Of a stretch of DNA of 64,000 nucleotides, positions 44,583-52,978 are shown in pieces. Within the stretch, counting starts at the first letter, position 1. Each line of letters starts with the position of its first letter. The translations under genes were made by a program, and so were the position numbers. Source of the stretch: an uncultured Dehalococcoidia bacterium (GTDB taxonomy: Bacteria; Chloroflexota; Dehalococcoidia; Lucifugimonadales; CAJWUJ01); assembly GCA_913047625.1 (NCBI GenBank), contig CAJWUJ010000001.1, forward strand, positions 121,863 through 185,862, read 5' to 3'. The notes under the pieces are model-generated. The model made no database searches. It was not told where the DNA came from and saw only the letters and a program-made list of their open reading frames with translations.

Positions 44583-45435
44583 AGCATATGCCAAGGTTAA
44601 TTTAGTGTTGGAAGTGATGGGGAAGTTAGAGGATGGCTACCATGAAATCAAAACAATATTTCAAACTGTAAACTTATTTGATGATATTACTGTTCAAGGT
44701 AGCACAGATGTTCGTGTAACTTTCATTAATGGAGAAGGGATAGATACGCAAAATAACTTAGTGATTAAAGCAGTGAAACTCATTCAAGCGGAAATGGGTT
44801 GCAATGACGGCGCACACATTACGGTAACCAAGCGGATTCCAGTTGGATCAGGACTTGGAGGAGGCAGCGCAGACGCCGCTGCAACATTAAACGCTTTGAA
44901 CCTAATATGGGACCTAAGGTTAACAAAAACTCGACTTATGAAGATGGCTTCAGTAATAGGTGCTGATGTGCCGTTTTTCTTGGAGGGTGGATTAGCCGTA
45001 GGAACTGGGAAAGGGGACTCTGTCCGAGTCCTTAGTAATCAACACCAAGTTTTCTTTGTTCTCCTGGATATACCGCATTCATTGACTGAAAAGACGAAGT
45101 TTCTATACGAATCCCTTGATCCGTCTCTATATACTACTGGGCTAAAAGTTAACTCTTTCATAAGGGAACATGAAAAAGGAATCTTTTCACTTGACTCTAT
45201 ATACAATGTGTTTACTCAACTTGCAGAGTTGTATTTCCCTGACTTTGAGTATTACCAAAAGACCTTATATGGATTGGGATGTAAGCACGTTAGTTTGTCA
45301 GGAACCGGACCTGTTTTATTTGCCCTATTTCAAACTAAAGAGGCTGCCGAACACGTATGTGATAGCCTTTTGCAGAAGGGAATTAAGGCACATTGTGTAC
45401 AATCAGTAAGCTCTGAGAATGTCAATAATGGATAA
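44560..45435 (+). CDS. ispE: 4-diphosphocytidyl-2-C-methyl-D-erythritol kinase
   Basis: IspE is the GHMP kinase of the non-mevalonate isoprenoid pathway. The 291-residue protein has AYAKVNLVLEVMGKLEDGYHE, the ATP loop PVGSGLGGGSADAAATLN, IGADVPFFLEGG and SLSGTGPVLFALF. ATG codons at 44560 and 44563 are both possible. It overlaps rsmA by 23 nt and the helicase gene by 17 nt. Coupling of rsmA and ispE is common in bacteria. Confidence 0.94.
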   Translation: MMEYLKLKAYAKVNLVLEVMGKLEDGYHEIKTIFQTVNLFDDITVQGSTDVRVTFINGEGIDTQNNLVIKAVKLIQAEMGCNDGAHITVTKRIPVGSGLGGGSADAAATLNALNLIWDLRLTKTRLMKMASVIGADVPFFLEGGLAVGTGKGDSVRVLSNQHQVFFVLLDIPHSLTEKTKFLYESLDPSLYTTGLKVNSFIREHEKGIFSLDSIYNVFTQLAELYFPDFEYYQKTLYGLGCKHVSLSGTGPVLFALFQTKEAAEHVCDSLLQKGIKAHCVQSVSSENVNNG

Positions 45436-48238
45436 ATTACCTGTTTTAGATCCTTCATTATCAATAAATGAAGAAATTTTTGTAGCTTTGGATTTGGAGA
45501 CTACTGGACTAGATGTTCAATCTGAAGAGATTATCGAAATTGGAATAGTCAAATTTCAAGGCACTAATCCGATAGATTACTATTCCAGTTTTGTGAGGCC
45601 ACACCGTTCTATTCCTTGGATTGTTCAGCAAATGACTGGAATAGACGACGATTTAGTTAAATCAGCTCCACTTTTCCCGACATTGGCATCTAAAATCATT
45701 TCCTTTATAGGCCACCATCCGATAATTGGACACAACATTGGATTTGACCTGTCTTTTTTAGAGAAAAACGGTCTTTTATTTGATAATAGGACTGTCGATA
45801 CTTTTGAAATGGCACAGATCGCGCTTCCAACGGCATTTGATTATTCGCTCAGTGGCTTGATGCAGCAGGAACAACTCCCTGTTGCCACTTCCCATAGAGC
45901 ACTTGACGATGCTATATCTGCAGCTAGCTTGTTTGTTCATTTAAGAAAACGGATTAGCAAATTGTCTTCTGGGGCTCAGAGTGCTCTTCAGGATATTTTC
46001 AGTCGTACAGTTTGGGATTTAGGCCAGTTTATACTATCTAAGAGGATTCATTCTAGCGAATCTGAAACATCTCTCTCTGTGCCTTACTCTTTGCCTGCTA
46101 TTCCCAGAAAGGTTCCGTCTCCTAGCGAATTGAGGGATAATTCGACTGAGCAGATATGCGTTGATCCCAATTCTATGCAATCTCTTATGCTTTCAGGTGG
46201 AACTTTAGCTAGGAAATTAACGGGCTTTGAAGTTAGGTCTCAACAAGTTGAAATGGTTTACTCTATCTGTGATAGCTTTAACCAAAAGAGTCATTTGCTC
46301 TTGGAAGGGGCGACTGGCAGTGGAAAGACGCTTGCCTACCTCTTGTCTGCTGTGAGATTTTCCCAATTAAGTGATTCTCCTGTTGTGGTTTCTACACATA
46401 CGTTAAGTCTTCAGGACCAATTGATGCGAAAAGACATACCAGACCTGATTGAGGCACTGGAAGATGAAGATTGGTTTGATCGATCTAATTTTCGATTTTC
46501 TGTTTTTAAGGGCAAATCTAACTATCTCTGTAGGCATAGATGGGGTCAACTCGCAAGCTCTAAGCAGTTGACAAAAGATGAAGCTAAGGTACTGATAAAA
46601 ACGTTGGTTTGGTCTAATGAAACTGCTACTGGTGATAGAGAGGAAATCAATCTTATAGGTCAAGATAATGAGATTTGGCGCAAAATATCAGTCCAGAATC
46701 CACTTACCTGCCCTTATGCACAGCAAGATCAATGCTATTACAAGAGCGCTCAAAGCAAGCGGGATGCGGCTGAGTTGATTGTGGTGAATCACTCACTGTT
46801 GGCAGCTGATCTGAACACAGGAGCTGGGCTGTTGCCTGATTACGACTATCTTGTGATTGATGAAGCACACCACCTGGAAGATGATGTCACTCGAGAATTG
46901 GGTTTCACGGCAGAGTTCAGCCAGTTGGGAGATAAGCTTGCAGTTTTGCAGAGAAATCTCGGTTTAAGTCACGATACTGGTAACGAAAGTACGTCTTCTA
47001 AAAGCCCATATGGCATGTCTGATACTGAATCTAGGCGAATAAGTGAGGATTTTAGTCTTGCACACACCGAGATTCGGGACTTTGATAATGTAATTACCGG
47101 ATTTATAGCATCTGTAATGCATAAGGAACGCTATGCACAGCTAAGAATAGATAAGAACTTGAGAGAAACAGCATCGTGGACAAAGGTTTCTATATCAGCC
47201 GACCGGGTTTGTCACAGTCTTGCTGGATTATTACATCGTGTATCTTCGTATACTGATAGATGGCAGTCAAAGCCAAGCGTATCTGAAACAGGAGATCTTT
47301 TCAAAAACGAATGTGTTCAAAGCGCATTAGATTTGGATGAAATCTTAAGGAAGCTACGTGAGTTCATTTTTGAACCCCTTGATGAAAATGTATATTGGAT
47401 CTCCTCTGAGACTAGAAATCGAATTTTACGGTTCAATATAGCTCCCATCGAAGTAAGTTCTTTTCTAGAAGAGAAGCTCTTTTCTGGGGAAAAGGCAGTT
47501 GTGCTAACCAGTGCAACTATGCAGACTGATAAAGGTTTTACCTATATGCGGAACCGTTTGGGCTTGATGAACGCAAGCGAAAAGATTGTTCGATCATCTT
47601 TTGATTATGAAAGCCAGGCATTGTGTTTGGTAGCCAATGACACTCCATTTCCTACTGAGCCGACCTATATCGGTGTCTTAGGTAAAACAGTAGTAGAAGT
47701 TGCGGAGGTGCTTGGGGGTCATGTTCTTGTACTTTGTACTGCCCATGGAATGATTCGCTCAATCCGACAGTCCATCGCTGAGCCTTTAGCTGCAGTAAAT
47801 ATTAGAGTTATGGCTCAAAACATAGATGGTTCACCAGCTCGATTAATCAGATCTATTAGGAATGATCATGCTGGTGTTTTGCTTGGAGCAGCAAGCTTTT
47901 GGGAGGGAGTGGACATAGGTCAAAATGCTATTAAGGCAATTATTATAGCAAGGCTTCCTTTTGAACCTCCTGGTGATCCTTTGTTTGAAGCGAAGAGTGA
48001 ATCTCATGAAGATCCGTTTAAGGATTTTGCTTTGCCGCAGGCAGTGCTGAAATTCAGACAAGGATTCGGAAGATTGATTCGCTCAAAAGATGATAAAGGG
48101 GTGATTATTGTTATGGATAGCAGAGTTCACCTGAAACGATATGGTAGCATTTTCTTAAATGCATTACCTGATTGTTCGAAAGAATTCCTGAATGCTCGTG
48201 AAATTTCAGGTAAAGTCTCTGAGTGGTTGATTCCTTGA
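45419..48238 (+). CDS. dinG: DinG-family helicase with N-terminal DnaQ-like exonuclease
   Basis: This is a 939-residue fusion. The N-terminal ~180 residues form a DEDD 3'-5' exonuclease (VALDLETTGLDV, GHNIGFDLSFLE, HRALDDAISA). The rest is an XPD/DinG-type superfamily 2 helicase, with Walker A EGATGSGKTLAYL near residue 296 and VIDEAHHLEDD near 479. It also has GAASFWEGVDIG and FRQGFGRLIRSKDDKG. Several Cys near CRHRW and CPYAQQDQCYY could hold an Fe-S cluster. It probably acts in replication/repair of DNA or R-loops. Confidence 0.91.
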   Translation: MSIMDKLPVLDPSLSINEEIFVALDLETTGLDVQSEEIIEIGIVKFQGTNPIDYYSSFVRPHRSIPWIVQQMTGIDDDLVKSAPLFPTLASKIISFIGHHPIIGHNIGFDLSFLEKNGLLFDNRTVDTFEMAQIALPTAFDYSLSGLMQQEQLPVATSHRALDDAISAASLFVHLRKRISKLSSGAQSALQDIFSRTVWDLGQFILSKRIHSSESETSLSVPYSLPAIPRKVPSPSELRDNSTEQICVDPNSMQSLMLSGGTLARKLTGFEVRSQQVEMVYSICDSFNQKSHLLLEGATGSGKTLAYLLSAVRFSQLSDSPVVVSTHTLSLQDQLMRKDIPDLIEALEDEDWFDRSNFRFSVFKGKSNYLCRHRWGQLASSKQLTKDEAKVLIKTLVWSNETATGDREEINLIGQDNEIWRKISVQNPLTCPYAQQDQCYYKSAQSKRDAAELIVVNHSLLAADLNTGAGLLPDYDYLVIDEAHHLEDDVTRELGFTAEFSQLGDKLAVLQRNLGLSHDTGNESTSSKSPYGMSDTESRRISEDFSLAHTEIRDFDNVITGFIASVMHKERYAQLRIDKNLRETASWTKVSISADRVCHSLAGLLHRVSSYTDRWQSKPSVSETGDLFKNECVQSALDLDEILRKLREFIFEPLDENVYWISSETRNRILRFNIAPIEVSSFLEEKLFSGEKAVVLTSATMQTDKGFTYMRNRLGLMNASEKIVRSSFDYESQALCLVANDTPFPTEPTYIGVLGKTVVEVAEVLGGHVLVLCTAHGMIRSIRQSIAEPLAAVNIRVMAQNIDGSPARLIRSIRNDHAGVLLGAASFWEGVDIGQNAIKAIIIARLPFEPPGDPLFEAKSESHEDPFKDFALPQAVLKFRQGFGRLIRSKDDKGVIIVMDSRVHLKRYGSIFLNALPDCSKEFLNAREISGKVSEWLIP

Positions 48239-49098
48239 ACTCTGTTATTTTGGCGCATCATAATCCGATTAACTTAGAACTTACACTTAGCAGTGGACAA
48301 GCTTTTAGATGGATTCGCAATGGTAACTTATTTGAAGGAGTATTAGGCGATTCTCTGGTTACTCTTCAGGATAAGGGTGAATCTATCGAAGTGATAAATT
48401 GGGAATCCGATACTGAATGTATCCTTAAGCATCTTAGGCTCTATTTTCGCCTTGATGATAGGTGGGAAGAGATACTTGAAACGCTAGGCAGGGACACGCA
48501 TGTGGCGGAAGCATTGCTAAGGTATCAAGGACTTCGCTTGTTGAAACAGGATCCCTGGGAAACGCTTATTGCTTTTGTCACATCGTCTGTATCTAGTATT
48601 GCCAAAGTATCATACTGCTTAGAAGGTTTATCCCAACAGTTTGGCCGTAGATTGAACTTTGGAACATCTGCCCGTTGTGCATTTCCTACTCCTTACGAAC
48701 TGGCTAGAGCTTCAGAAAAAGAGCTTAGATCTGTGGGGCTTGGATTTCGTGCGAGGTATGTGAAGGAAATTGCAGGGTACATTGCTGATAGTGAGATCGA
48801 TTTGGAATTCTTGCAAGATCTCCCTTATGACAATGCTAAAGAATGGCTCATGGGATTGCCGGGGATTGGCCCTAAAGTTGCAGATTGTGTTTTACTTTAC
48901 TCGCTAGATAAAATCGAAGCCTTTCCTGTGGATCGATGGATTGAAAGAGTTTTGCTCAATTGGTACCCTGCTTATAAACGACGATGGAAAAGAGATACTC
49001 ATAAATGGGCAGTTGAATATTTTGGCAAGTATGCCGGATACGCAGAACTGTACCTATTTCAACACATTAGGACAGCTAGCAAGCAACGCAATTCGTAA
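48223..49098 (+). CDS. ogg: 8-oxoguanine DNA glycosylase (OGG1-type)
   Basis: This glycosylase/lyase removes 8-oxoguanine from DNA. The 291-residue protein has the OGG N-domain (LTLSSGQAFRW) and the helix-hairpin-helix LPGIGPKVADCVLLYSL with the catalytic Lys at about 217. AFPVDRWIERVL supplies the catalytic Asp about 20 residues later. It overlaps dinG by 16 nt; GTG 48223 or TTG 48235 could be the start. This OGG1-like form is unusual in bacteria generally but known in several phyla. Confidence 0.92.
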   Translation: MVDSLNSVILAHHNPINLELTLSSGQAFRWIRNGNLFEGVLGDSLVTLQDKGESIEVINWESDTECILKHLRLYFRLDDRWEEILETLGRDTHVAEALLRYQGLRLLKQDPWETLIAFVTSSVSSIAKVSYCLEGLSQQFGRRLNFGTSARCAFPTPYELARASEKELRSVGLGFRARYVKEIAGYIADSEIDLEFLQDLPYDNAKEWLMGLPGIGPKVADCVLLYSLDKIEAFPVDRWIERVLLNWYPAYKRRWKRDTHKWAVEYFGKYAGYAELYLFQHIRTASKQRNS

Positions 49099-49138
49099 TA
49101 GGAGCTCAGGTCTAGCAAACAAGAAACAGTTTGAAGGG

Positions 49139-49372
49139 TTAAGATTTACTGCTTTTGCTGCGTCTTTCTGCCCAACCAACCGTGGCTTCACCTCTGGCTT
49201 GGCGTTCCGCATACTCTTTGCGCCATTCTCTACGACGTCTAATGGCTTTCTTAACATTAAATGTGAATTCTACCCCTGCTTCGCTCATCGTCATTGTTAA
49301 ATAGACAAGTGCAATAAATCCTATAAGTGCAAACGTCAAACCAAATACGATAGGGCTTTCAAATATCACCAT
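49139..49372 (-). CDS. small single-helix membrane protein
   Basis: This 77-residue protein has one N-terminal hydrophobic helix (VFGLTFALIGFIALVYLTM) followed by a strongly basic, helical cytoplasmic-type tail rich in Arg/Glu (AIRRRREWRKEYAERQ). The ATG is preceded by AGGAG at good spacing. I do not recognise the family. It lies downstream of another tiny membrane gene and converges on ogg. Confidence 0.7.
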   Translation of the reverse strand: MVIFESPIVFGLTFALIGFIALVYLTMTMSEAGVEFTFNVKKAIRRRREWRKEYAERQARGEATVGWAERRSKSSKS

Positions 49373-49401
49373 TAGGTATTCTCCTGGGAGTCAGTTATTT
49401 T

Positions 49402-49515
49402 TTACTTGGCTTTATTCCCGCGCTTAAAAAGCTTGCCGACGGCTGGAACTGTCCACCCTAGTGTGACAGCGAACACTCCAATCAGAATAACAATAATCCT
49501 GTCTGACCATTCCAT
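49402..49515 (-). CDS. 37-residue single-helix membrane peptide
   Basis: This short gene encodes MEWSDRIIVILIGVFAVTLG then WTVPAVGKLFKRGNKAK: one transmembrane helix and a basic C-terminus. GGAG lies 10 nt before the ATG, and a near-consensus promoter precedes it. It is 29 nt upstream of the 77-aa membrane protein and probably co-transcribed. The function is unknown; the shape resembles small accessory subunits of membrane complexes. Confidence 0.6.
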   Translation of the reverse strand: MEWSDRIIVILIGVFAVTLGWTVPAVGKLFKRGNKAK

Positions 49516-49548
49516 AGGTATTAGTCTCCCAACTATAAGGGTAGTACC

Positions 49549-49577
49549 AATGTACACTTTGTGACTTTACTGGTCAA
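49549..49577 (-). promoter_or_regulatory. promoter for the two small membrane protein genes
   Basis: On the minus strand TTGACC (49577-49572), a 17-nt spacer and TACATT (49554-49549) end about 34 nt before the 37-aa gene. Confidence 0.5.
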
Positions 49578-49677
49578 GTGCAATAAGGCATTGGTGAGGA
49601 GGGGCAATGAATATTATCGGGGGTTTTTATTTAGGAATAACTATTCGTATTAAGAAAGTCTCGATTATAGGGATTTC

Positions 49678-50682
49678 TCAGGTTGCAGTTTTATTCACAT
49701 CAACAACAGTTCTACCCCTGATATTGCCAGCAAGGATTTTACTTGCTACTTCGAAGACTTCGCCCATGTGTACCTTTTGTGTGATCTGTTGAAGTGAATT
49801 TTGGGGTAGGTCTTTGCTTAGTCGATCCCAGGCATGTGTGCGCATTTGGATGGGGCAGTAGGCAGACTCAACTCCACTTAAAGAAATGCCTCTCAAAATA
49901 AAAGGAAGAACATTTGATGAGAATTTAATTCCGGCAGTGTTGCCGCATGAGGCTATACAGCCCCAGTATTTTACTGACGGTATGATTCGGCCAAGTATAT
50001 CTCCACCAACGGTGTCAATAACTCCAGCCCATTTTTCAGAAGCCATGATTTTCCCTGATTCTTCGAGTTGGTCTGATGATATCACCGCTGAAGCTCCCAA
50101 TTCTTGTAAATAAGCGTGCATTTCGGGTTTTCTCGTTAGGGCTTCAACTTCGTAACCTATATTCGATAATAATGAGACCGATATACTGCCTACTCCACCA
50201 CTTGATCCAGTTACCAAAACAGGTCCACTGGACGGTAAAACACCGTGCTTTTCTAAGGTTAGAAGGCATAACATAGCGGTGAACCCCGCTGTTCCTATGG
50301 CCATAGAATCTAGTAAAGAAAGCTCTTTCGGCTTTTTGACCAGCCAATCTCCTTGTACTCTAGCTACTTGAGACAAACCACCAGTGTGAAACTCCCCCAG
50401 TCCCCAGCCAGTAAGTATAACTTCGTCACCCGGGCTGAAATTAGAGTCATCGGACTCCGCCACAGTCCCGGAAAAGTCTATGCCTGGTATCATTGGGAAT
50501 TTGCGCATTACTTTACCCTTGTTCCCCTCAAGAGCTAGCCCGTCCTTGAAATTAATAGTAGAGAAGGCAACGTCCACTACTACGTTTCCTTCAGACAGGC
50601 TGTCTTTGCTGATAGTCCTGAGTTGGACATCAACTGCTTCTTCATTTTGAATAGCTTGGATTGCGTTAAATGTGTCTGACAT
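49678..50682 (-). CDS. AcuI/YhdH-type NADPH quinone or acryloyl-CoA reductase
   Basis: This 334-residue zinc-less medium-chain dehydrogenase has STINFKDGLALEGNKGK, FPMIPGIDFSGTV, VILTGWGLGEFHTGG, the NADPH loop VLVTGSSGGVGSISVSLL and GIKFSSNVLPFILRGISLSG. These match the AcuI/YhdH group, whose characterised members reduce acryloyl-CoA in DMSP/3-hydroxypropionate metabolism. Substrate here is inferred. AAGGAG lies 7 nt before the ATG. Confidence 0.88.
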   Translation of the reverse strand: MSDTFNAIQAIQNEEAVDVQLRTISKDSLSEGNVVVDVAFSTINFKDGLALEGNKGKVMRKFPMIPGIDFSGTVAESDDSNFSPGDEVILTGWGLGEFHTGGLSQVARVQGDWLVKKPKELSLLDSMAIGTAGFTAMLCLLTLEKHGVLPSSGPVLVTGSSGGVGSISVSLLSNIGYEVEALTRKPEMHAYLQELGASAVISSDQLEESGKIMASEKWAGVIDTVGGDILGRIIPSVKYWGCIASCGNTAGIKFSSNVLPFILRGISLSGVESAYCPIQMRTHAWDRLSKDLPQNSLQQITQKVHMGEVFEVASKILAGNIRGRTVVDVNKTAT

Positions 50683-50754
50683 GTGATCTCCTTAATATAA
50701 GATTCAACCAACCGGCTAAGAATCTAGCTATTGCGGTGGGGGATGAGGATATGT

Positions 50755-50973
50755 CTAGTATGCCTCCGCGTCTGGAATAAGATCAGCACAGTCTTGGCAA
50801 ATTGGAGTGGATCCAACCCCATCTGGATGGCTGATGCCAAAACCACATGTTTGGTGGAAGATATTCCCACATAAAATACACGTGAAGCCAAGCTTGCCAT
50901 CAGGGCCATTAGTTATTGGTTTTTTGCAAACAAAGCAGGCGTTTTCCATTATCTTGTCCCGAGAGCTATCCAT
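50755..50973 (-). CDS. small Cys-rich zinc-binding protein
   Basis: This gene encodes a 72-residue protein from ATG 50973 (a TTG at 50988 would overlap cca more). It has three Cys pairs and a His: CFVC, CILC, FHQTC, CQDC, spaced like a RING/PHD or double zinc-ribbon. I do not recognise the family; folding on two Zn ions is inferred. It starts at the end of cca on the same strand and probably shares its transcript. Confidence 0.65.
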   Translation of the reverse strand: MDSSRDKIMENACFVCKKPITNGPDGKLGFTCILCGNIFHQTCGFGISHPDGVGSTPICQDCADLIPDAEAY

Positions 50974-52207
50974 TCCGAGCTCGTACAACCTTTTGAGCTA
51001 GTTGTATCTCTTCTAATTTCCCGGATATTACCCCATCTATTTTAGCTGTTATGATAGCACGAATCACTTGGCCTAAGAGAGGGCCTTCAGTGATTCCTGT
51101 CTCAGCGCATAAATCACTGATGTTTAGGGTGGGCTTTATCCATTTGAGTTTAGTTTCATATTTTGTGAGCAACTTAGTGAAGTGATTGTCAGAAATAACA
51201 TGCCTGGCTATCATTCGAGAGAGTTCACTGGTTTTTTTCAGGTGAAAATATATGTCGCTGAGCGATGTTCGATTATGTCTTGTCTTTTTGGCTAATTTCT
51301 TTACGGTCAAAACCTGATCAATTAGCTTCATCTGCTGATTTGTAAGTGCCAACTGTGTTTTTATCCTGCTTACTTGCTGACTAGTTAAGTGCCAAGATGA
51401 TATTCCAAGATAAATATTAAAAGACTTAACTCTGGGTTTTGCAGCTGTGATTGATCGAACCGAGGAATGGTGCTTATTGAAAGATTGCAATAGATTACTC
51501 ACTGAAGACAGAAGGTTGAGTTGAAGGATTCTGTTTATAATGCTTTCCGCCTGTTCCTCCCTGGATATATCGTCCAGCAACTTCCTTAATTTATTAGCAG
51601 GTAACAAGTTCACGTGATCCCTGTCCCTTAATAGGAGTTTTAAAGTAGTTGGTGCTATCTTGAATGCCAGGCGTTGTTCGTATCGGATTGCTCGTATCAT
51701 TCTAGTCGGATCATCTCTAAAACTATTCTGATGCAATACTTTGATTGATTTGCTTTTGATGTCAGCAAGTCCTTCGGTAGGGTCAATCAATGCTGTAGGT
51801 TCTCTAGGAAGAAGTGGTAATGCAATTGCATTTATGGAGAAATCTCTCCTATGCATGTCTGTGACAATAGATGCAGGGCGGATTATGGGTTTTCCGGCAG
51901 CTTTTAGATAATGCTCAGTACGGGACATGCATATATCTACATGGATATCCCCTATAGTTAATTTATATGTTCCATATTGGGAGCAGTGAACCACTTTTGC
52001 GTTAAGTTTAGCTATTATATTAGCTACGAAATGATCTGGCTTGCCCAAAGTTACTAAATCGAGATCCTTCAGGGGTAATCCGATAATATTATCCCTCACC
52101 GAACCTCCTACGAGGTAGATATCAACGTCAGAAAGGCGTGCTACTTCAATGATCTCACGCAATGTTTTAGTAGCTGGTCCGGAAGTGAGTAAAGACGGTT
52201 GTTGCAC
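50966..52207 (-). CDS. cca: CCA tRNA nucleotidyltransferase / poly(A) polymerase family
   Basis: This is a class II nucleotidyltransferase of 413 residues, starting at GTG 52207 with AAGGAAG just upstream. It has IYLVGGSVRDNIIGLPLKDLDLV (G-G-S/R-V-R-D and DxD), MHRRDFSINAIALPL and the RNA-binding RDDPTRMIRAIRYEQRLAF. It adds or repairs CCA on tRNA, or adds A residues; the two cannot be told apart here. Both tRNAs in the window already encode CCA, which would favour a repair role. Confidence 0.9.
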   Translation of the reverse strand: MQQPSLLTSGPATKTLREIIEVARLSDVDIYLVGGSVRDNIIGLPLKDLDLVTLGKPDHFVANIIAKLNAKVVHCSQYGTYKLTIGDIHVDICMSRTEHYLKAAGKPIIRPASIVTDMHRRDFSINAIALPLLPREPTALIDPTEGLADIKSKSIKVLHQNSFRDDPTRMIRAIRYEQRLAFKIAPTTLKLLLRDRDHVNLLPANKLRKLLDDISREEQAESIINRILQLNLLSSVSNLLQSFNKHHSSVRSITAAKPRVKSFNIYLGISSWHLTSQQVSRIKTQLALTNQQMKLIDQVLTVKKLAKKTRHNRTSLSDIYFHLKKTSELSRMIARHVISDNHFTKLLTKYETKLKWIKPTLNISDLCAETGITEGPLLGQVIRAIITAKIDGVISGKLEEIQLAQKVVRARNG

Positions 52208-52373
52208 TGTGCTTCCTTTAAACTTCTTCTTAGGTTTCGAAGTATAACATTCTGGCAGATTCCTTAAAGGTTTCGAGGGGAATACATACCAATACTGTTA
52301 GAACAGCTCTTTAGTAATGTTCTTCTACGGAAAGAAATGGTAAAGTGAATGCATACAGAGGAAAGGAGTTTTA

Positions 52374-52973
52374 ATGAGCCTCGAAGATATAGATGTCTAT
52401 TACGACTTTAGGTGACCTTATGTGTATAACGCATCGGTCTGGTTGCGTAGATTGGAACCAAAGGTACGTGTTAACTGGAAGTGTTTTTCTCTTACGAAAG
52501 TTAATCTAGGGGATTCTGATGAAGACTTCTGGCATAAACCTGATGAAAAAACATCCAGGGGACTATGGCCTTTCCGGGCTGTATTGGCAGCTGCTAAGCA
52601 AGGTGAATCAGTCTCAAATACCTTGATTTACCGACTGTTGGATGCAAAGCACAAGGGAAGACTAGACATTGACGACCCTGAAATATTGAAGGGCATCGGT
52701 CAAGAGGTTTGTGAAAATTCTCAACAATTTCTTGATGATTTTGCGGATCGTGCCAACTTAAATACACTGGCTGAGCAACATGTAGATGGATCGGTTTTGG
52801 GGATATTTGGTACACCCACAGTGGTTTTCGGTAAGAAGAATACTATTTTCGTCAAGATGTTGATCCCTGATGTGGAGGATGACTTAAGTCTGTTTGAAAA
52901 CTTGAAGTCTATTGCTCACCGTCCGTATCTGGCAGAAGTTAAGAAACCGCAACCACCTTGGCCAGCCGTGTAG
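52374..52973 (+). CDS. DsbA-like thioredoxin-fold protein, probable selenoprotein (UGA = Sec14)
   Basis: The frame from ATG 52374, preceded by AAAGGAG at 6-nt spacing, runs MSLEDIDVYYDFR-UGA-PYVYNASVWLRRL and on to TAG 52971 (199 codons). The UGA at 52413-52415 sits exactly where DsbA/FrnE-like proteins have the first Cys of their CPxx active site. The protein also has the cis-Pro signature GIFGTPTVVF near its end. A hairpin with apical GGUCU starts 13 nt after the UGA. Without recoding, only a start at GTG 52422 without a ribosome site remains. It is therefore read as selenocysteine, not as a broken gene. rnc follows after 5 nt. The sec machinery is not in the window. Confidence 0.8.
52416..52448 (+). 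promoter_or_regulatory. candidate bacterial SECIS element
   Basis: Directly after UGA 52413-52415, ACGCA (52429-52433) pairs with TGCGT (52444-52448). Inside, C52435 can pair with G52441 or G52442, leaving GGTCT (52436-52440) at the tip. The loop G is 21 nt from the UGA, within the 16-37 nt range, and GGUCU is the loop core of the E. coli fdhF SECIS. Confidence 0.75.
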
Positions 52974-52978
52974 TCAAG

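Noticed and set aside
49607..49792. 61-codon plus-strand frame with a good AGGAGGGG site
   Set aside because: It overlaps the 3' end of the AcuI-like gene antisense for most of its length and shows no family features. The ribosome-like site alone is not enough.
52374..52973. Reading the in-frame UGA as a pseudogene, sequencing error or UGA-recoding genetic code
   Set aside because: The rest of the frame is intact and the ribosome site precedes the UGA. A SECIS-like hairpin follows, and UGA serves as a normal stop in other genes of the window. A sequencing error cannot be excluded but is the less economical reading.
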